Assembly: GCF_050389805.1 (NCBI RefSeq)
Contig: NZ_CP130945.1
Location: 3,410,001 to 3,474,000 of the forward strand
DNA from: Bacillus_BD sp050389805
Lineage (GTDB): Bacteria; Bacillota; Bacilli; Bacillales; Cytobacillaceae
DNA length: 64,000 nucleotides
Direction of reading: 5' to 3'
Shown here piece after piece: positions 9,604 to 18,284 of the stretch. The translations under genes and the position numbers were made by a program. How positions within the stretch are numbered: position 1 is the first letter of the stretch; each line of letters opens with the position of its first letter. Below the pieces are notes generated by a model. That model ran no database searches, was not told the origin of the DNA, and saw only the letters and a program-made list of their open reading frames with translations.

Positions 9604-9637
9604 TAAAGGGCAGCGTTTAAAAAACGAGCCGCCCTTA
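9604..9637 (-). terminator. Intrinsic terminator after spoVD
   Basis: On the minus strand an AAGGGCGGC arm pairs with GCTGCCCTT across a loop of about 13 bases and runs into TATTTTT. It separates spoVD from murE, consistent with murE having a separate promoter in the gap 9468-9603. Confidence 0.7.
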
Positions 9638-9672
9638 TGTCTATATTTGATTTTATTTCCGCCATTTCTCTT

Positions 9673-11607
9673 TTATTCACTATTTGTTGGTTCTGAATCT
9701 CCAAAGTATAACCTTATCGTCGAACCTTCTTTTAATTTAACTCCAGCTTTTGGCGTTTGTTTTACCACTACTTCTCCTTCACCACTTGAATCAATTTTTA
9801 AATTCACCATTAACTCTCGAATTTCTCTTTTTGTAATTCCAACAAGGTCAGGAACTTCAACCATAACAGGGTCATTCCATTTTAATTCTTTTTCTAATTG
9901 TCCTTTTCTTGGTTCCACACCTAAAACTCGCATACTGTCACTGATAATATTTCCAACAATGGGGGCTGCAACGACACCACCAAATTGAACCGTTCCTTTT
10001 GGGTTATCGACAGCAACATATACAACAATTTGCGGATCATCAGCAGGTGCGAACCCTATAAACGATACGATATGGTTATTTTCCAAATAGCGGCCACCTT
10101 GAGCCTTCTGAGCCGTTCCAGTTTTACCACCAACACGGTATCCATCCACAAATGCGTTCCCCCCACTTCCTTGGGCAACAACACTTTCTAGGGCATATCT
10201 AATTTTTTCTGAAGTTTCCTTTGAAATAACCTGCCTTTTTGCAACAGGCTTTTTCTTCATCACCACTTCACCCGTGGTCGGATCAATCAATTCATTTGCA
10301 ATGTAAGGTGTGTAAAGAGTTCCCCCATTAATAGCAGCTGATACAGCTGTTACTTGTTGAATAGGAGTAACGGAAACACCCTGACCGAAAGCAGTCGTCG
10401 CCTGTTCAACAGGACCCACCCGGTCAAGATTAAATAAAATTCCTTTTGCTTCACCTTGTAGGTCAATACCAGTTTTCTCACCGAAACCAAAGTTTTTTAC
10501 ATATTTAAACAATGTATCTTTTCCAAGTCTTTCACCTAATTCAACAAAACCAGGGTTACAAGAATTTTGCACAACTTCTAAGAAACTTTGAGCTCCATGG
10601 CCTCCACTCTTCCAGCATCGTAGTTTCGCTCCTCCTACCTTTACAAAACCTGGATCGTGAAAGTTTTCTTTCTCTAGATCTACTTTCCCTTCCTCGAGCG
10701 CAGCAGCTAACGTGATAATCTTAAAGGTTGAACCCGGCTCATATGAACTCCAAATTGGAAGGTTACGATTGTAAATATCGGGATCAACATGTCTGAAATC
10801 AGCTGGATCAAAGCTTGGACTACTAGACATAGCTAGAATTTCTCCCGTGTTAGGATTCATCGCAATCCCTATCATTCCATCTGGTTGATATGTAGCTACT
10901 GCATTATCAAACTCCCGTTCCATGATTGTTTGAATTTTTGAGTCCACTGTCAGTTTTAAATCCAAACCGTCTACAGGAGGTTCATAATCATCTGCCATAT
11001 CATTCATTCGCTCACCTTTGGCATTTGCATAAAATTTAACCGAGCCTTCTTCTCCGCTCAATTCTTTGTCATAAGATAACTCTAATCCCATTAATCCTTG
11101 ATTATCAATACCAGCAAACCCTAGGACATGGGAGAGATAATTCCCAAAGGGATAATGGCGTTTAGAATCTTCACCAATATACACCCCTTCAATCCCTAAT
11201 GCTCTTACTTCCTTCGCTTTTTCATGTGAAATTTTTCTACCCTCAGGAATTTTTACAGAGCTTGTCTTTTTTGTTAGGTATTCATATGCTTTTTCTGTAG
11301 ACATGTTTAATACTGTTGCTAACTGTTCAGCCGCCTCTCCAGGGTTTTTAATTTGTCTTGGAACCACATATACGGTTGGCGCACTAATATTTGTGGCAAG
11401 AGCTACACCATTTCGATCAACGATTTCTCCCCTTTTCGGTTCAAATGGAATATTTCGACTCCATAGGCCCTTTGCCTTCTCGGTTAAATCATCTCCTAAA
11501 AGAAACTGTACATAGCCAAGGCGAATATCAATAATAAAAAAGACAAAGATCCCAACTAATAAAACAATCGTCAACCTTTTCCTTACCGTAACATTTGAAA
11601 CACGCAT
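9673..11607 (-). CDS. spoVD: Sporulation class B penicillin-binding protein SpoVD
   Basis: SpoVD is the monofunctional transpeptidase that crosslinks spore cortex peptidoglycan with SpoVE. The 644-residue protein has a cytoplasmic basic N-terminus, one membrane anchor at about 12-31, a dimerisation domain, the transpeptidase domain and one C-terminal PASTA domain ending in VPDLVGITKREIREL-type sequence. Active-site motifs are SxxK in GSTFKI, SxN in QNSCNPG and KTG in GGKTGTAQ. The ATG at 11607 has AAGGAGGT ten bases upstream. A longer frame to 11688 has no site and only covers the gap to pbpB. It sits directly downstream of the vegetative paralogue pbpB. Confidence 0.95.
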   Translation of the reverse strand: MRVSNVTVRKRLTIVLLVGIFVFFIIDIRLGYVQFLLGDDLTEKAKGLWSRNIPFEPKRGEIVDRNGVALATNISAPTVYVVPRQIKNPGEAAEQLATVLNMSTEKAYEYLTKKTSSVKIPEGRKISHEKAKEVRALGIEGVYIGEDSKRHYPFGNYLSHVLGFAGIDNQGLMGLELSYDKELSGEEGSVKFYANAKGERMNDMADDYEPPVDGLDLKLTVDSKIQTIMEREFDNAVATYQPDGMIGIAMNPNTGEILAMSSSPSFDPADFRHVDPDIYNRNLPIWSSYEPGSTFKIITLAAALEEGKVDLEKENFHDPGFVKVGGAKLRCWKSGGHGAQSFLEVVQNSCNPGFVELGERLGKDTLFKYVKNFGFGEKTGIDLQGEAKGILFNLDRVGPVEQATTAFGQGVSVTPIQQVTAVSAAINGGTLYTPYIANELIDPTTGEVVMKKKPVAKRQVISKETSEKIRYALESVVAQGSGGNAFVDGYRVGGKTGTAQKAQGGRYLENNHIVSFIGFAPADDPQIVVYVAVDNPKGTVQFGGVVAAPIVGNIISDSMRVLGVEPRKGQLEKELKWNDPVMVEVPDLVGITKREIRELMVNLKIDSSGEGEVVVKQTPKAGVKLKEGSTIRLYFGDSEPTNSE

Positions 11608-11687
11608 AAAAGAACGAACCTCCTTAAAATATGGCTCGTTCCAATATATGCTTGTACATTTTTTAATAGAACAGATGAGAGGGAGCA

Positions 11688-14006
11688 TTAATCTGTCATT
11701 TCTAATTGACTAACCTCTTCAGTTGCATCCTCTACATCTGCCGATTCATTTACCCCTTCATCATTGTTTGATTCTTCACTAGGATCGGCGTCACGACCCT
11801 CTTGATCCTGATTCACTCCATTGTCTTCTTTTTTCTCTTCTCGATTCACTTCAGGTTGATCTAAATCAACAATTAAATATTCTCCCTCTTTCATTTTTGA
11901 ACCAGATTGATAATTTTGTTTGACAACAAAGCCATTTCCAACACTATTAAGCTTCATATTCGCTACTTTCGCTACTTTCATAACATCCCTTAAGGACCAG
12001 CCTGTCATATCAGGCGCAACTAATTCCCCTTCGGTTTTTAGGATCACTTTTTCACCTGGGATTAAAATCTCATCTTTAAGCGGGAATTGATTTGTCACTT
12101 TTGAGCCATTACCAATTACGATTGCCTCAAGACCTTGTTGTGATAAAATCTGTTTTGACTCTTCAACCGAGAAACCTTCAACATTCGGATTTGTCACCTT
12201 TGTGATTTCCGCTTTATGAGTTGGTTCAATGTGAAGGTATTGAAGACTATTTTTCATGACTGGATTAAAAATCATTGAAACGGCCCTCGACCCATCAGCA
12301 TAATTGTCACTGTCCGGCTGTTGAACCGCTACATAGACAATTAATTCAGGATCATCTTTAGGTGCCATCCCAACAAATGAAAAGACATAGTTTGTCGGGC
12401 CTTTTAAATAGCCTCCCTTACCAGGAATTTGTGCTGTACCCGTTTTCCCAGCAACTTCATAACCTTCAATTGCGTATTTCTTCCCTGTTCCATGTTCTCC
12501 GGTTATGACTGTACCAAGATAATCTCTAACTTTTGAGGCTGTTTCCGCTGAAATAGGTTTTCCAATCACTTCAGGTTTTTGATCCTTCACCGTTTTTCCC
12601 GTTTCAGGATCGACAATTTTATCAACGACATGTGTTTGCATCATATTGCCATCATTTGTAACTGCGGTAAGAGCCTGAACAAGCTGAATGGGAGTAGCTG
12701 TTGATCCTTGTCCAAAAGCCGTTGTTGCTTTTTCAAGTGGATATTTATAGACTAAAGTCCCTGGTTTTTCATTAGGAAGATCAATACCAGTAGGTTGATC
12801 AAATCTAAATTTCTTTAAATATTCTTCAAATCTATCAAACCCAATTTTTTCATTTGCAAGCTTAGTAAACGCTACATTCGAAGATCTTTGAATCCCTTCT
12901 AAATAGGTAATCGTTCCCCAGCCCACTCCACGATTATGATCTGATACAGGCTTTGATTTCGAATCTACTCTATACTGCCCTGATTCAAATGTTTCATTTG
13001 GATTGAAAACCCCTTCTTCAACAGCCGCAGCAAGCGTGAAAATTTTCATAGTCGATCCTTGTTCAAAAGGCAATTCGATGGATTCGTTATACCAGCTTTC
13101 ATTTAAGCCCTCTTTTGTTTCAGGGTTGAAAGTGGGGCGTTGTCCCATTGCCAATATTTCTCCTGTTTTAGCATTCGCTACAATAGCCATCATTTTTTTC
13201 GGATTTAATTCTTCTTCTACTTTATTCAATGCATCTTCTAAGATAATTTGAATCTTTCGGTCAATCGTTAAATACACACTTTTCCCATTTTGAGCAGGTT
13301 TAATCTTCTCTTCCCCATTCGGAAGTAAATAGCCCCATATGTCACTTTCAAATTGATAGTGCCCATCTTTACCCGTTAATACGGAATTTAGACTTTTCTC
13401 TATCCCCATGGCACCTACTGTTTCGTTTTCCTTCTTCTCATTCAATTGGTTTTCCGCATATCCAATAACGTGTGACGCAAAAACACCATTTGGATAGAAT
13501 CGTTTCATACTTCTAGTGAAGGAAATACCGGGGAGTTTTAAATCTTCTATCTTCTCTTTCGTGGTTAAGGAGATATCCCTCCCAGCAGCACCGAACTCGA
13601 CTTGAAACCTCTCATTTTCCTTACCTGTTTTCAATATTTCATAGATCTCAGACTCTTTCAAATCAATATATTTAGCCAATTCTGTTGCCGTTTTTTCAAG
13701 ATCGACGACATGATTTGGTTTTTCGGGATCTGGTGACATTTTTTCACTCAAGATCGCAATTAAACTATAGGAGCTGCGATCCTCGGCAATCACTTCCCCG
13801 TTTCTATCATAGATTGTCCCACGCTTCGCATCAATCTTTGTTGTATCTGAATACATTTGTTCCGCCTTAGCCGCTAGCGTCTGTCCCTTTACTTCCCCTG
13901 TTGTTTGAATGATAAGGAAACGAAGAAATAAGACAAAAAAGAGCAGGCTAAATATTACAAATAATATCGCTGCTCCTAAATTAATATTTCTCTGCTTTTT
14001 AATCAT
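11688..14006 (-). CDS. pbpB: Penicillin-binding protein 2B, division transpeptidase
   Basis: PBP2B is the essential septal class B PBP that partners FtsW and FtsL. The 772-residue protein has a membrane anchor at about 10-32, an N-terminal pedestal, the transpeptidase domain and two PASTA domains (one starting NVEGFSVEESKQIL, one APDMTGWSLRDVM). Motifs are SxxK in GSTMKI, SxN in RSSNVAF and KTG in AGKTGTAQ. It ends in a strongly acidic tail of about 45 residues rich in Glu, Asp and Asn, which makes it longer than the B. subtilis protein (about 716). The ATG overlaps the ftsL stop by one base (TAATG), a sign of coupling. Confidence 0.95.
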   Translation of the reverse strand: MIKKQRNINLGAAILFVIFSLLFFVLFLRFLIIQTTGEVKGQTLAAKAEQMYSDTTKIDAKRGTIYDRNGEVIAEDRSSYSLIAILSEKMSPDPEKPNHVVDLEKTATELAKYIDLKESEIYEILKTGKENERFQVEFGAAGRDISLTTKEKIEDLKLPGISFTRSMKRFYPNGVFASHVIGYAENQLNEKKENETVGAMGIEKSLNSVLTGKDGHYQFESDIWGYLLPNGEEKIKPAQNGKSVYLTIDRKIQIILEDALNKVEEELNPKKMMAIVANAKTGEILAMGQRPTFNPETKEGLNESWYNESIELPFEQGSTMKIFTLAAAVEEGVFNPNETFESGQYRVDSKSKPVSDHNRGVGWGTITYLEGIQRSSNVAFTKLANEKIGFDRFEEYLKKFRFDQPTGIDLPNEKPGTLVYKYPLEKATTAFGQGSTATPIQLVQALTAVTNDGNMMQTHVVDKIVDPETGKTVKDQKPEVIGKPISAETASKVRDYLGTVITGEHGTGKKYAIEGYEVAGKTGTAQIPGKGGYLKGPTNYVFSFVGMAPKDDPELIVYVAVQQPDSDNYADGSRAVSMIFNPVMKNSLQYLHIEPTHKAEITKVTNPNVEGFSVEESKQILSQQGLEAIVIGNGSKVTNQFPLKDEILIPGEKVILKTEGELVAPDMTGWSLRDVMKVAKVANMKLNSVGNGFVVKQNYQSGSKMKEGEYLIVDLDQPEVNREEKKEDNGVNQDQEGRDADPSEESNNDEGVNESADVEDATEEVSQLEMTD

Positions 14007-14359
14007 TAATCTTGCACAACCTTAACGTTTTGATCATTTAATTGAAGTCCTAGTGCACGTGCCTTTTCTTTTATTCTATCATATTGACTTAGTTCACTCA
14101 CTTGAATAGACAAGTCACTGTTTGATTTTTGTTGTGTTTGAATCTCTTTTTGGGTAACCTGGATATCTTTATTCACTTCATAGATGACTGACTGATTGGA
14201 GATAATTTGGATCGAGCCAATACAAACAATTGCTCCAAACAATAAACCTATAATTTTCTCTCCTGGTGATAAACCTCTTTTTTGTAAAACCTTCTTTTTA
14301 GGAGCTACAACTGTTTGTTGTTGCTGTTCTTGCCTAAGTTGCCGTGCTAAATTGGCCAT
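14006..14359 (-). CDS. ftsL: Cell-division protein FtsL
   Basis: FtsL is a small bitopic protein that forms a coiled-coil complex with DivIC and helps activate septal synthesis. It has 117 residues: a Gln-rich basic head (RQEQQQQT), a membrane segment at about 35-57 and an extracellular coiled coil from about 60 to 100 that ends near RIKEKARALGLQL. The position between rsmH and pbpB is the standard one. The start ATG at 14359 follows a GGAGGG site. MraZ controls FtsL level in B. subtilis; an operator-like array lies upstream of mraZ here. Confidence 0.93.
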   Translation of the reverse strand: MANLARQLRQEQQQQTVVAPKKKVLQKRGLSPGEKIIGLLFGAIVCIGSIQIISNQSVIYEVNKDIQVTQKEIQTQQKSNSDLSIQVSELSQYDRIKEKARALGLQLNDQNVKVVQD

Positions 14360-14409
14360 TCAACTATCCCTCCAATAATATCATAGAATTTCAATTTTTA
14401 TATCCATAA

Positions 14410-15342
14410 CTAGCACTTCTCTGCTATTCGTAATTTAGCCGATCTAGCACGGTTGTTATTTTCTAATTCATCACTTGATGGAGTAATCGGCTTTCTTGTA
14501 ATTAATTTTAATTTGGGTTTGAATTCCTCAGGTATAATAGGTAATCCATGTGGTAAATCTGGATTATCACTTTCTTTTTTAAAAGTAACTTTGCAAATTC
14601 GATCTTCCAATGAATGAAAGGTAATGACACTAATTCGACCACTTGGTTTCAATAATTGAATCGCTTTAATTAATGACTGTTCAAATACCTTTAGTTCATC
14701 ATTAACAGCAATTCGAATTGCCTGAAAAATTCTTTTCGCAGGATGTCCGCCTTTTCTTCTAGCAGGCGCAGGAATAGCCTCTTTAATCAGTTCTACTAAC
14801 TGAGCAGTTGTTTCTATTGGTTTCTCAGCTCTTGCCGTTTCAATTTTTCTTGCAATTTGTTTTGAAAATTTTTCTTCACCATATTGAAAAAATATCCGGA
14901 CTAATTTCTCATAAGTCCACTCATTTACTACATGATAAGCAGAAAGATTAGCATCCTTATCCATCCGCATATCAAGAGGGGCATCATGATGATAACTAAA
15001 ACCTCTTTCAGGGGTGTCTAACTGTGGGGATGATACACCTAAATCATATAAAATGCCATCAACTTTAAATATATTTCTTTTTGCTAGTTCTTCCTCAATA
15101 AAAAGAAAGTTACTTTTGATTGCTTCGAATCTATTACCGAAAGGAGATAACAATTCTTCAGCATTCCCAATAGCAATGCTATCTTGGTCAAAAGCATATA
15201 ACTTCCCTTTTTCTGATAGCTTTGAAAGGATCAATTGACTGTGCCCTGCTCCTCCGAGTGTACAATCCACATAGATCCCATCAGGCTTAATATTTAAACC
15301 TTCAACAGCTTCCTCTAATAATACGGTTTTATGATTAAACAT
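14410..15342 (-). CDS. rsmH: 16S rRNA (cytosine1402-N4)-methyltransferase RsmH
   Basis: RsmH (MraW) methylates N4 of C1402 in the 16S rRNA P site using SAM. The 310-residue protein shows the SAM-binding motif VDCTLGGAGHS at about 25-35, the loop FDQDSIAI, the family segment YDLGVSSPQLD, HHDAPLDMRMD, and QAIRIAVNDELK. The ATG at 15342 follows AAAGGTGG and yields the MFNHKTVLLEEAV start conserved in Bacillus. A frame six codons longer lacks support. It is second in the dcw cluster after mraZ, with a 42-base gap. Confidence 0.95.
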   Translation of the reverse strand: MFNHKTVLLEEAVEGLNIKPDGIYVDCTLGGAGHSQLILSKLSEKGKLYAFDQDSIAIGNAEELLSPFGNRFEAIKSNFLFIEEELAKRNIFKVDGILYDLGVSSPQLDTPERGFSYHHDAPLDMRMDKDANLSAYHVVNEWTYEKLVRIFFQYGEEKFSKQIARKIETARAEKPIETTAQLVELIKEAIPAPARRKGGHPAKRIFQAIRIAVNDELKVFEQSLIKAIQLLKPSGRISVITFHSLEDRICKVTFKKESDNPDLPHGLPIIPEEFKPKLKLITRKPITPSSDELENNNRARSAKLRIAEKC

Positions 15343-15384
15343 TGTTGTCCACCTTTTCATTTCAACGACTCTGGGTTTTAGTAA

Positions 15385-15816
15385 TTAAATATCAAACCCA
15401 ATCATATTTTCTGCAATATCAGCAAAAGAATCCGCTGATTCATTAAAATAATCTTCCCATATTTCTTTATTCCAAATCTCAATTCGATTAGAAACTCCTA
15501 AAACTACACATTCCTTTTCAATCTTTGCATAGTTTAACAGCGTTCCCGCTATATTAATACGTCCTTGTTTATCGATTTCACATTCAGTTGCACCGGAGAA
15601 AAAGAAACGAGTAAATGCGCGTGCATCTTTTTTCGTTAACGGAAGATTTCTGAGCTTATCTTCAATTATTTTCCATTCGTCCATAGGGTATCCAAATAAA
15701 CACTGATCAAGGCCTCGTGTTAAAACAAACGATTCCCCTAAATCATCTCGAAATTTTGCAGGCACAATCAAGCGACCTTTTGTATCAACATTATGATGAT
15801 ATTCGCCCATGAACAT
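15385..15816 (-). CDS. mraZ: Transcriptional regulator MraZ
   Basis: MraZ is an AbrB-like DNA-binding protein that controls the dcw operon it heads. The 143 residues are the normal length, with two swapped-hairpin domains each carrying the DNA-binding signature: DTKGRLIVPAKFR at about 11-23 and DKQGRINIAGTLL at about 82-94. The ATG at 15816 (MFMGEYHH) matches B. subtilis and has a GGGGGG site nine bases upstream. The 5' leader contains GTGG repeats at ten-base spacing, the expected autoregulatory operator. Confidence 0.95.
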   Translation of the reverse strand: MFMGEYHHNVDTKGRLIVPAKFRDDLGESFVLTRGLDQCLFGYPMDEWKIIEDKLRNLPLTKKDARAFTRFFFSGATECEIDKQGRINIAGTLLNYAKIEKECVVLGVSNRIEIWNKEIWEDYFNESADSFADIAENMIGFDI

Positions 15817-15828
15817 ACCTGCTACCCC

Positions 15829-15896
15829 CCACTTTCTAAAATTACTTTACCACATCCCTCCACTTTCCTCCACATTATTTTTATAATTCTCCCCAC
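15829..15896 (-). promoter_or_regulatory. MraZ operator array upstream of mraZ
   Basis: On the minus strand GTGG begins at 15873, 15863 and 15853, exactly ten bases apart, with units GTGGAGGAAA, GTGGAGGGAT and GTGGTAAAGT. Two further GTGG copies lie outside the register, at 15896 and 15832. MraZ proteins in several bacteria bind short G-rich direct repeats at about one helical turn in front of mraZ, so this is the likely operator. A TTGAAA element at 15898-15903, next to the outermost GTGG, could be the -35 of the promoter; the -10 is not clear. Confidence 0.7.
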
Positions 15897-15959
15897 ATTT
15901 CAAAAATCCTTCAAAACATCTTAAAAATATCTATCAAATTCTCCCTTCTAATTTGCGTA

Positions 15960-16130
15960 AGGTTACAATCTAATAGGTCGCTCGAGAAACTCCCTTTAAA
16001 AAACCGAGACATCCCCCGGAGGCTTTAATTTGATTCAGCCGGGAGTTGAAGCCCAACTTAATCGATAAAAAACTTGATTTATCACCCCACTTTTAGAAGT
16101 TGGAGACTTCTCTAGAGGGAATTAAAATAA
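15960..16130. other. Unassigned GC-rich structured non-coding segment
   Basis: No reading frame is supported here, yet the segment is denser in G and C than the flanks and folds well on the minus strand. An ACTTC/GAAGT hairpin lies near 16096-16110. CTCCCGGC can pair with a CGGGGG arm. A final CCGGG/CTCGG hairpin followed by TTTTTT (15998-16018) looks like an intrinsic terminator. It resembles the end of a small structured RNA or a relic of an IS200/IS605-type right end, but I cannot assign it. It lies between the bshC terminator and the mraZ promoter. Confidence 0.4.
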
Positions 16131-16135
16131 AATGC

Positions 16136-16168
16136 AAAAAAAAGAAGACCTTTCCTAGAAAAGTCTTC
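16136..16168 (-). terminator. Intrinsic terminator after bshC
   Basis: A stem of 11 pairs (GAAGACTTTTC against GAAAGGTCTTC) with a three-base loop is followed by eight T on the minus strand, 20 bases after the bshC stop. Confidence 0.9.
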
Positions 16169-16188
16169 AGATTAAATGATCCTTTTAT

Positions 16189-17814
16189 TTAAATTTTAAG
16201 AACCTTATGCAACCCATCAAATTCATACGGTAAGTGAATTAATTCAGCAAAAAATGTCTTTCCATAGGCATTTAAAAATGGCAACGGATTTAGAATTCTC
16301 TCTTGTGGAGAGTGTAAAGGGAAAAGCTTATTCTCCACCCTTTTATATTTGTTTAATACGACTTCATGTTTATTGCGTATGGCTTCATTTGATTTTTGTT
16401 CCATAAAATGAATTTGATCTAAAATAATTTCTCGGTTTTTATTAAAAAGAGGTGCTAAGCCTTTGTCTATTTTATCCTCAATTAATTGATACTGTGCGAG
16501 GAGTTCATCCTTCGCAGATTGGAATAACTGTTCTAGTTCTTGATCTTTCACATGTTCTAAAAATTCCTTCTCATACGTTTCTATTCCATTCACTAAAACA
16601 TTTTCAATTGATAAATTCAATTCTTCTAAATCTGTTCCAACAGATCGATCTACTATTGTGATGTTTAATCTAGGGATAATGGGCGGCATTTTAATTGAAA
16701 AAAGTTCAAAAGCCTGTTTTAACTCTGCCCAATAGGCAATTTCTCCAGGTCCGGCGATAAAGGCTAATGTTGGGAACAACAACTCTTGAGTTATGGGACG
16801 AGTCACCACATTATTACTTAATTTGGTTGGGAATTCAGTAGCTATTTGTAATAACTCTTCCTTTGTTAAACGAACCATCCCATTTTTGCCATAAAACATT
16901 TGTTCATCTATCTCGAATTCAAGCAAAATCCGTTCCTGGTTTGCTTCATCATAATAAAATAAATTTGAAGCCTGATCACTTATATCAATGGATGGTTGAT
17001 ATCCATTGTCATTCAATGACTTTTGAACGACCTTAACAGAATCCGTTATTTTTGAAGCTTGTTCAATTTGAGAAATAAAAATTTCTTTTTCTAAACTTCT
17101 CAAACCCGAAAAACCCGAATCGATAATGAGAAGACCCTCTTTTTTAAACAACTCCATAATGATGTTTGCAAAAAAATCAACAAATGTCTTGGATCTTTCA
17201 ATGGAATCTTTCATAAATTGAAGAAGTTCATTCGTATAGTCGGTTTCACCCAGTTCTCCAATAATTTCTTCTACCCATTTATAGCATTGTTCCCGATTCA
17301 ACTCGATATCCGTTACCATTTTCTTTTCAAGTACTTTTTCAGGATAGGTAACCTTTTGAATTTTACCTTCTTTTTCCATATAGATATGATTAACTTCTTG
17401 AAAATCATGATCCTCACCTGCTATCCAGAAAACAGGAACAACAGGAATATTCAATTCGGCTTCTTTCTGTTTCGCAAAAGCAATAATAGAAATCACCTTA
17501 TGTATAGAATAGAGAGGTCCTGTTAAAATACCCGCTTGCTGACCACCTATTACGACTACACTTTGATCATCTGTTAGTTTCAAGAGAGAATCCTTGACTT
17601 CATCAGATGTTGGAAAAGGTTCCATAAACAATTCAATACACTGAGATAACTCTCTTCTCATAAATTTGCGATTTTGTAATTCAATCAACCGTTTCTGATA
17701 ATCAGATTGATTTTTAAATTGATAATGAAAAAACTTTTGTATTTCCGATGCCCCAGCAAGATAACCTGTTGCGAATGGATTCGTTGCTGGTAGCGAGAGA
17801 TTCAACATCTCCAT
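16189..17814 (-). CDS. bshC: Putative cysteine ligase BshC (bacillithiol synthesis)
   Basis: BshC is thought to add cysteine to glucosaminyl malate, the last step of bacillithiol synthesis. The 541 residues match the family length (about 539). A nucleotidyltransferase-like Rossmann core is visible with VVVIGGQQAGILTGPLYS at about 86-103 and VPVFWIAGEDHDFQEV at about 124-139, followed by helical and C-terminal coiled-coil parts around LEQLFQSAKDELLAQYQ. The ATG at 17814 follows AAAGGAAG. The gene lies upstream of mraZ as in B. subtilis (yllA) but is separated from it by a terminator. Confidence 0.93.
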   Translation of the reverse strand: MEMLNLSLPATNPFATGYLAGASEIQKFFHYQFKNQSDYQKRLIELQNRKFMRRELSQCIELFMEPFPTSDEVKDSLLKLTDDQSVVVIGGQQAGILTGPLYSIHKVISIIAFAKQKEAELNIPVVPVFWIAGEDHDFQEVNHIYMEKEGKIQKVTYPEKVLEKKMVTDIELNREQCYKWVEEIIGELGETDYTNELLQFMKDSIERSKTFVDFFANIIMELFKKEGLLIIDSGFSGLRSLEKEIFISQIEQASKITDSVKVVQKSLNDNGYQPSIDISDQASNLFYYDEANQERILLEFEIDEQMFYGKNGMVRLTKEELLQIATEFPTKLSNNVVTRPITQELLFPTLAFIAGPGEIAYWAELKQAFELFSIKMPPIIPRLNITIVDRSVGTDLEELNLSIENVLVNGIETYEKEFLEHVKDQELEQLFQSAKDELLAQYQLIEDKIDKGLAPLFNKNREIILDQIHFMEQKSNEAIRNKHEVVLNKYKRVENKLFPLHSPQERILNPLPFLNAYGKTFFAELIHLPYEFDGLHKVLKI

Positions 17815-17888
17815 TTAAAACTTCCTTTCTAAATGAATCCAAAAGGATCATTTCTATTGTTACAAACTTTATCATCTTGAATGATACA

Positions 17889-18284
17889 TTACATAACCGA
17901 TACCGCCATACTTATGCGTATGACCAGACCATATACCAGTAATAAAAGATAAACTAATCCAAAAAACAAAAAATGAAACCGCCAAACTCCCTTGAACACT
18001 TTGGCAAAGTGGATTTCATGTTTTAATTTCCAATGGGTAAAAACAAACACGATCGCAACCACGATCATGAATAATAAAATAACCCAAAACAATGAGATAT
18101 CCCAGATCGCTAAGATGAAGTAATGGACAGCGATCACAAGTAATAACGTTGTAACATCTATAGCGATTTTTACAGATTTACGATGTTGCCTTGTAATGAG
18201 TTTACTAATTACAAAAACGATTATATACCCTATCAATGGAATAGTCACGAAAGTTGCAATTATTGAAGATATAACTTCTGACAC
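17889..18284 (-). CDS. DUF3397 membrane protein
   Basis: The protein has 131 residues with four predicted membrane segments, at about 6-26, 42-64, 66-84 and 103-127, joined by short basic loops such as SKLITRQHRKSV. It matches the DUF3397 family, which in Bacillaceae often lies between panE and bshC. No function is known. The start is GTG at 18284 with GGAGGAC ten bases upstream, inside the 3' end of panE (25-base overlap), so the two are probably translated from one message. Confidence 0.8.
   Translation of the reverse strand: MSEVISSIIATFVTIPLIGYIIVFVISKLITRQHRKSVKIAIDVTTLLLVIAVHYFILAIWDISLFWVILLFMIVVAIVFVFTHWKLKHEIHFAKVFKGVWRFHFLFFGLVYLLLLVYGLVIRISMAVSVM

Noticed and set aside
15829..15896. 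Short CRISPR-like repeat array
   Set aside because: Units are four conserved bases at ten-base spacing, not 25-40 base repeats with spacers, and no cas genes are present.
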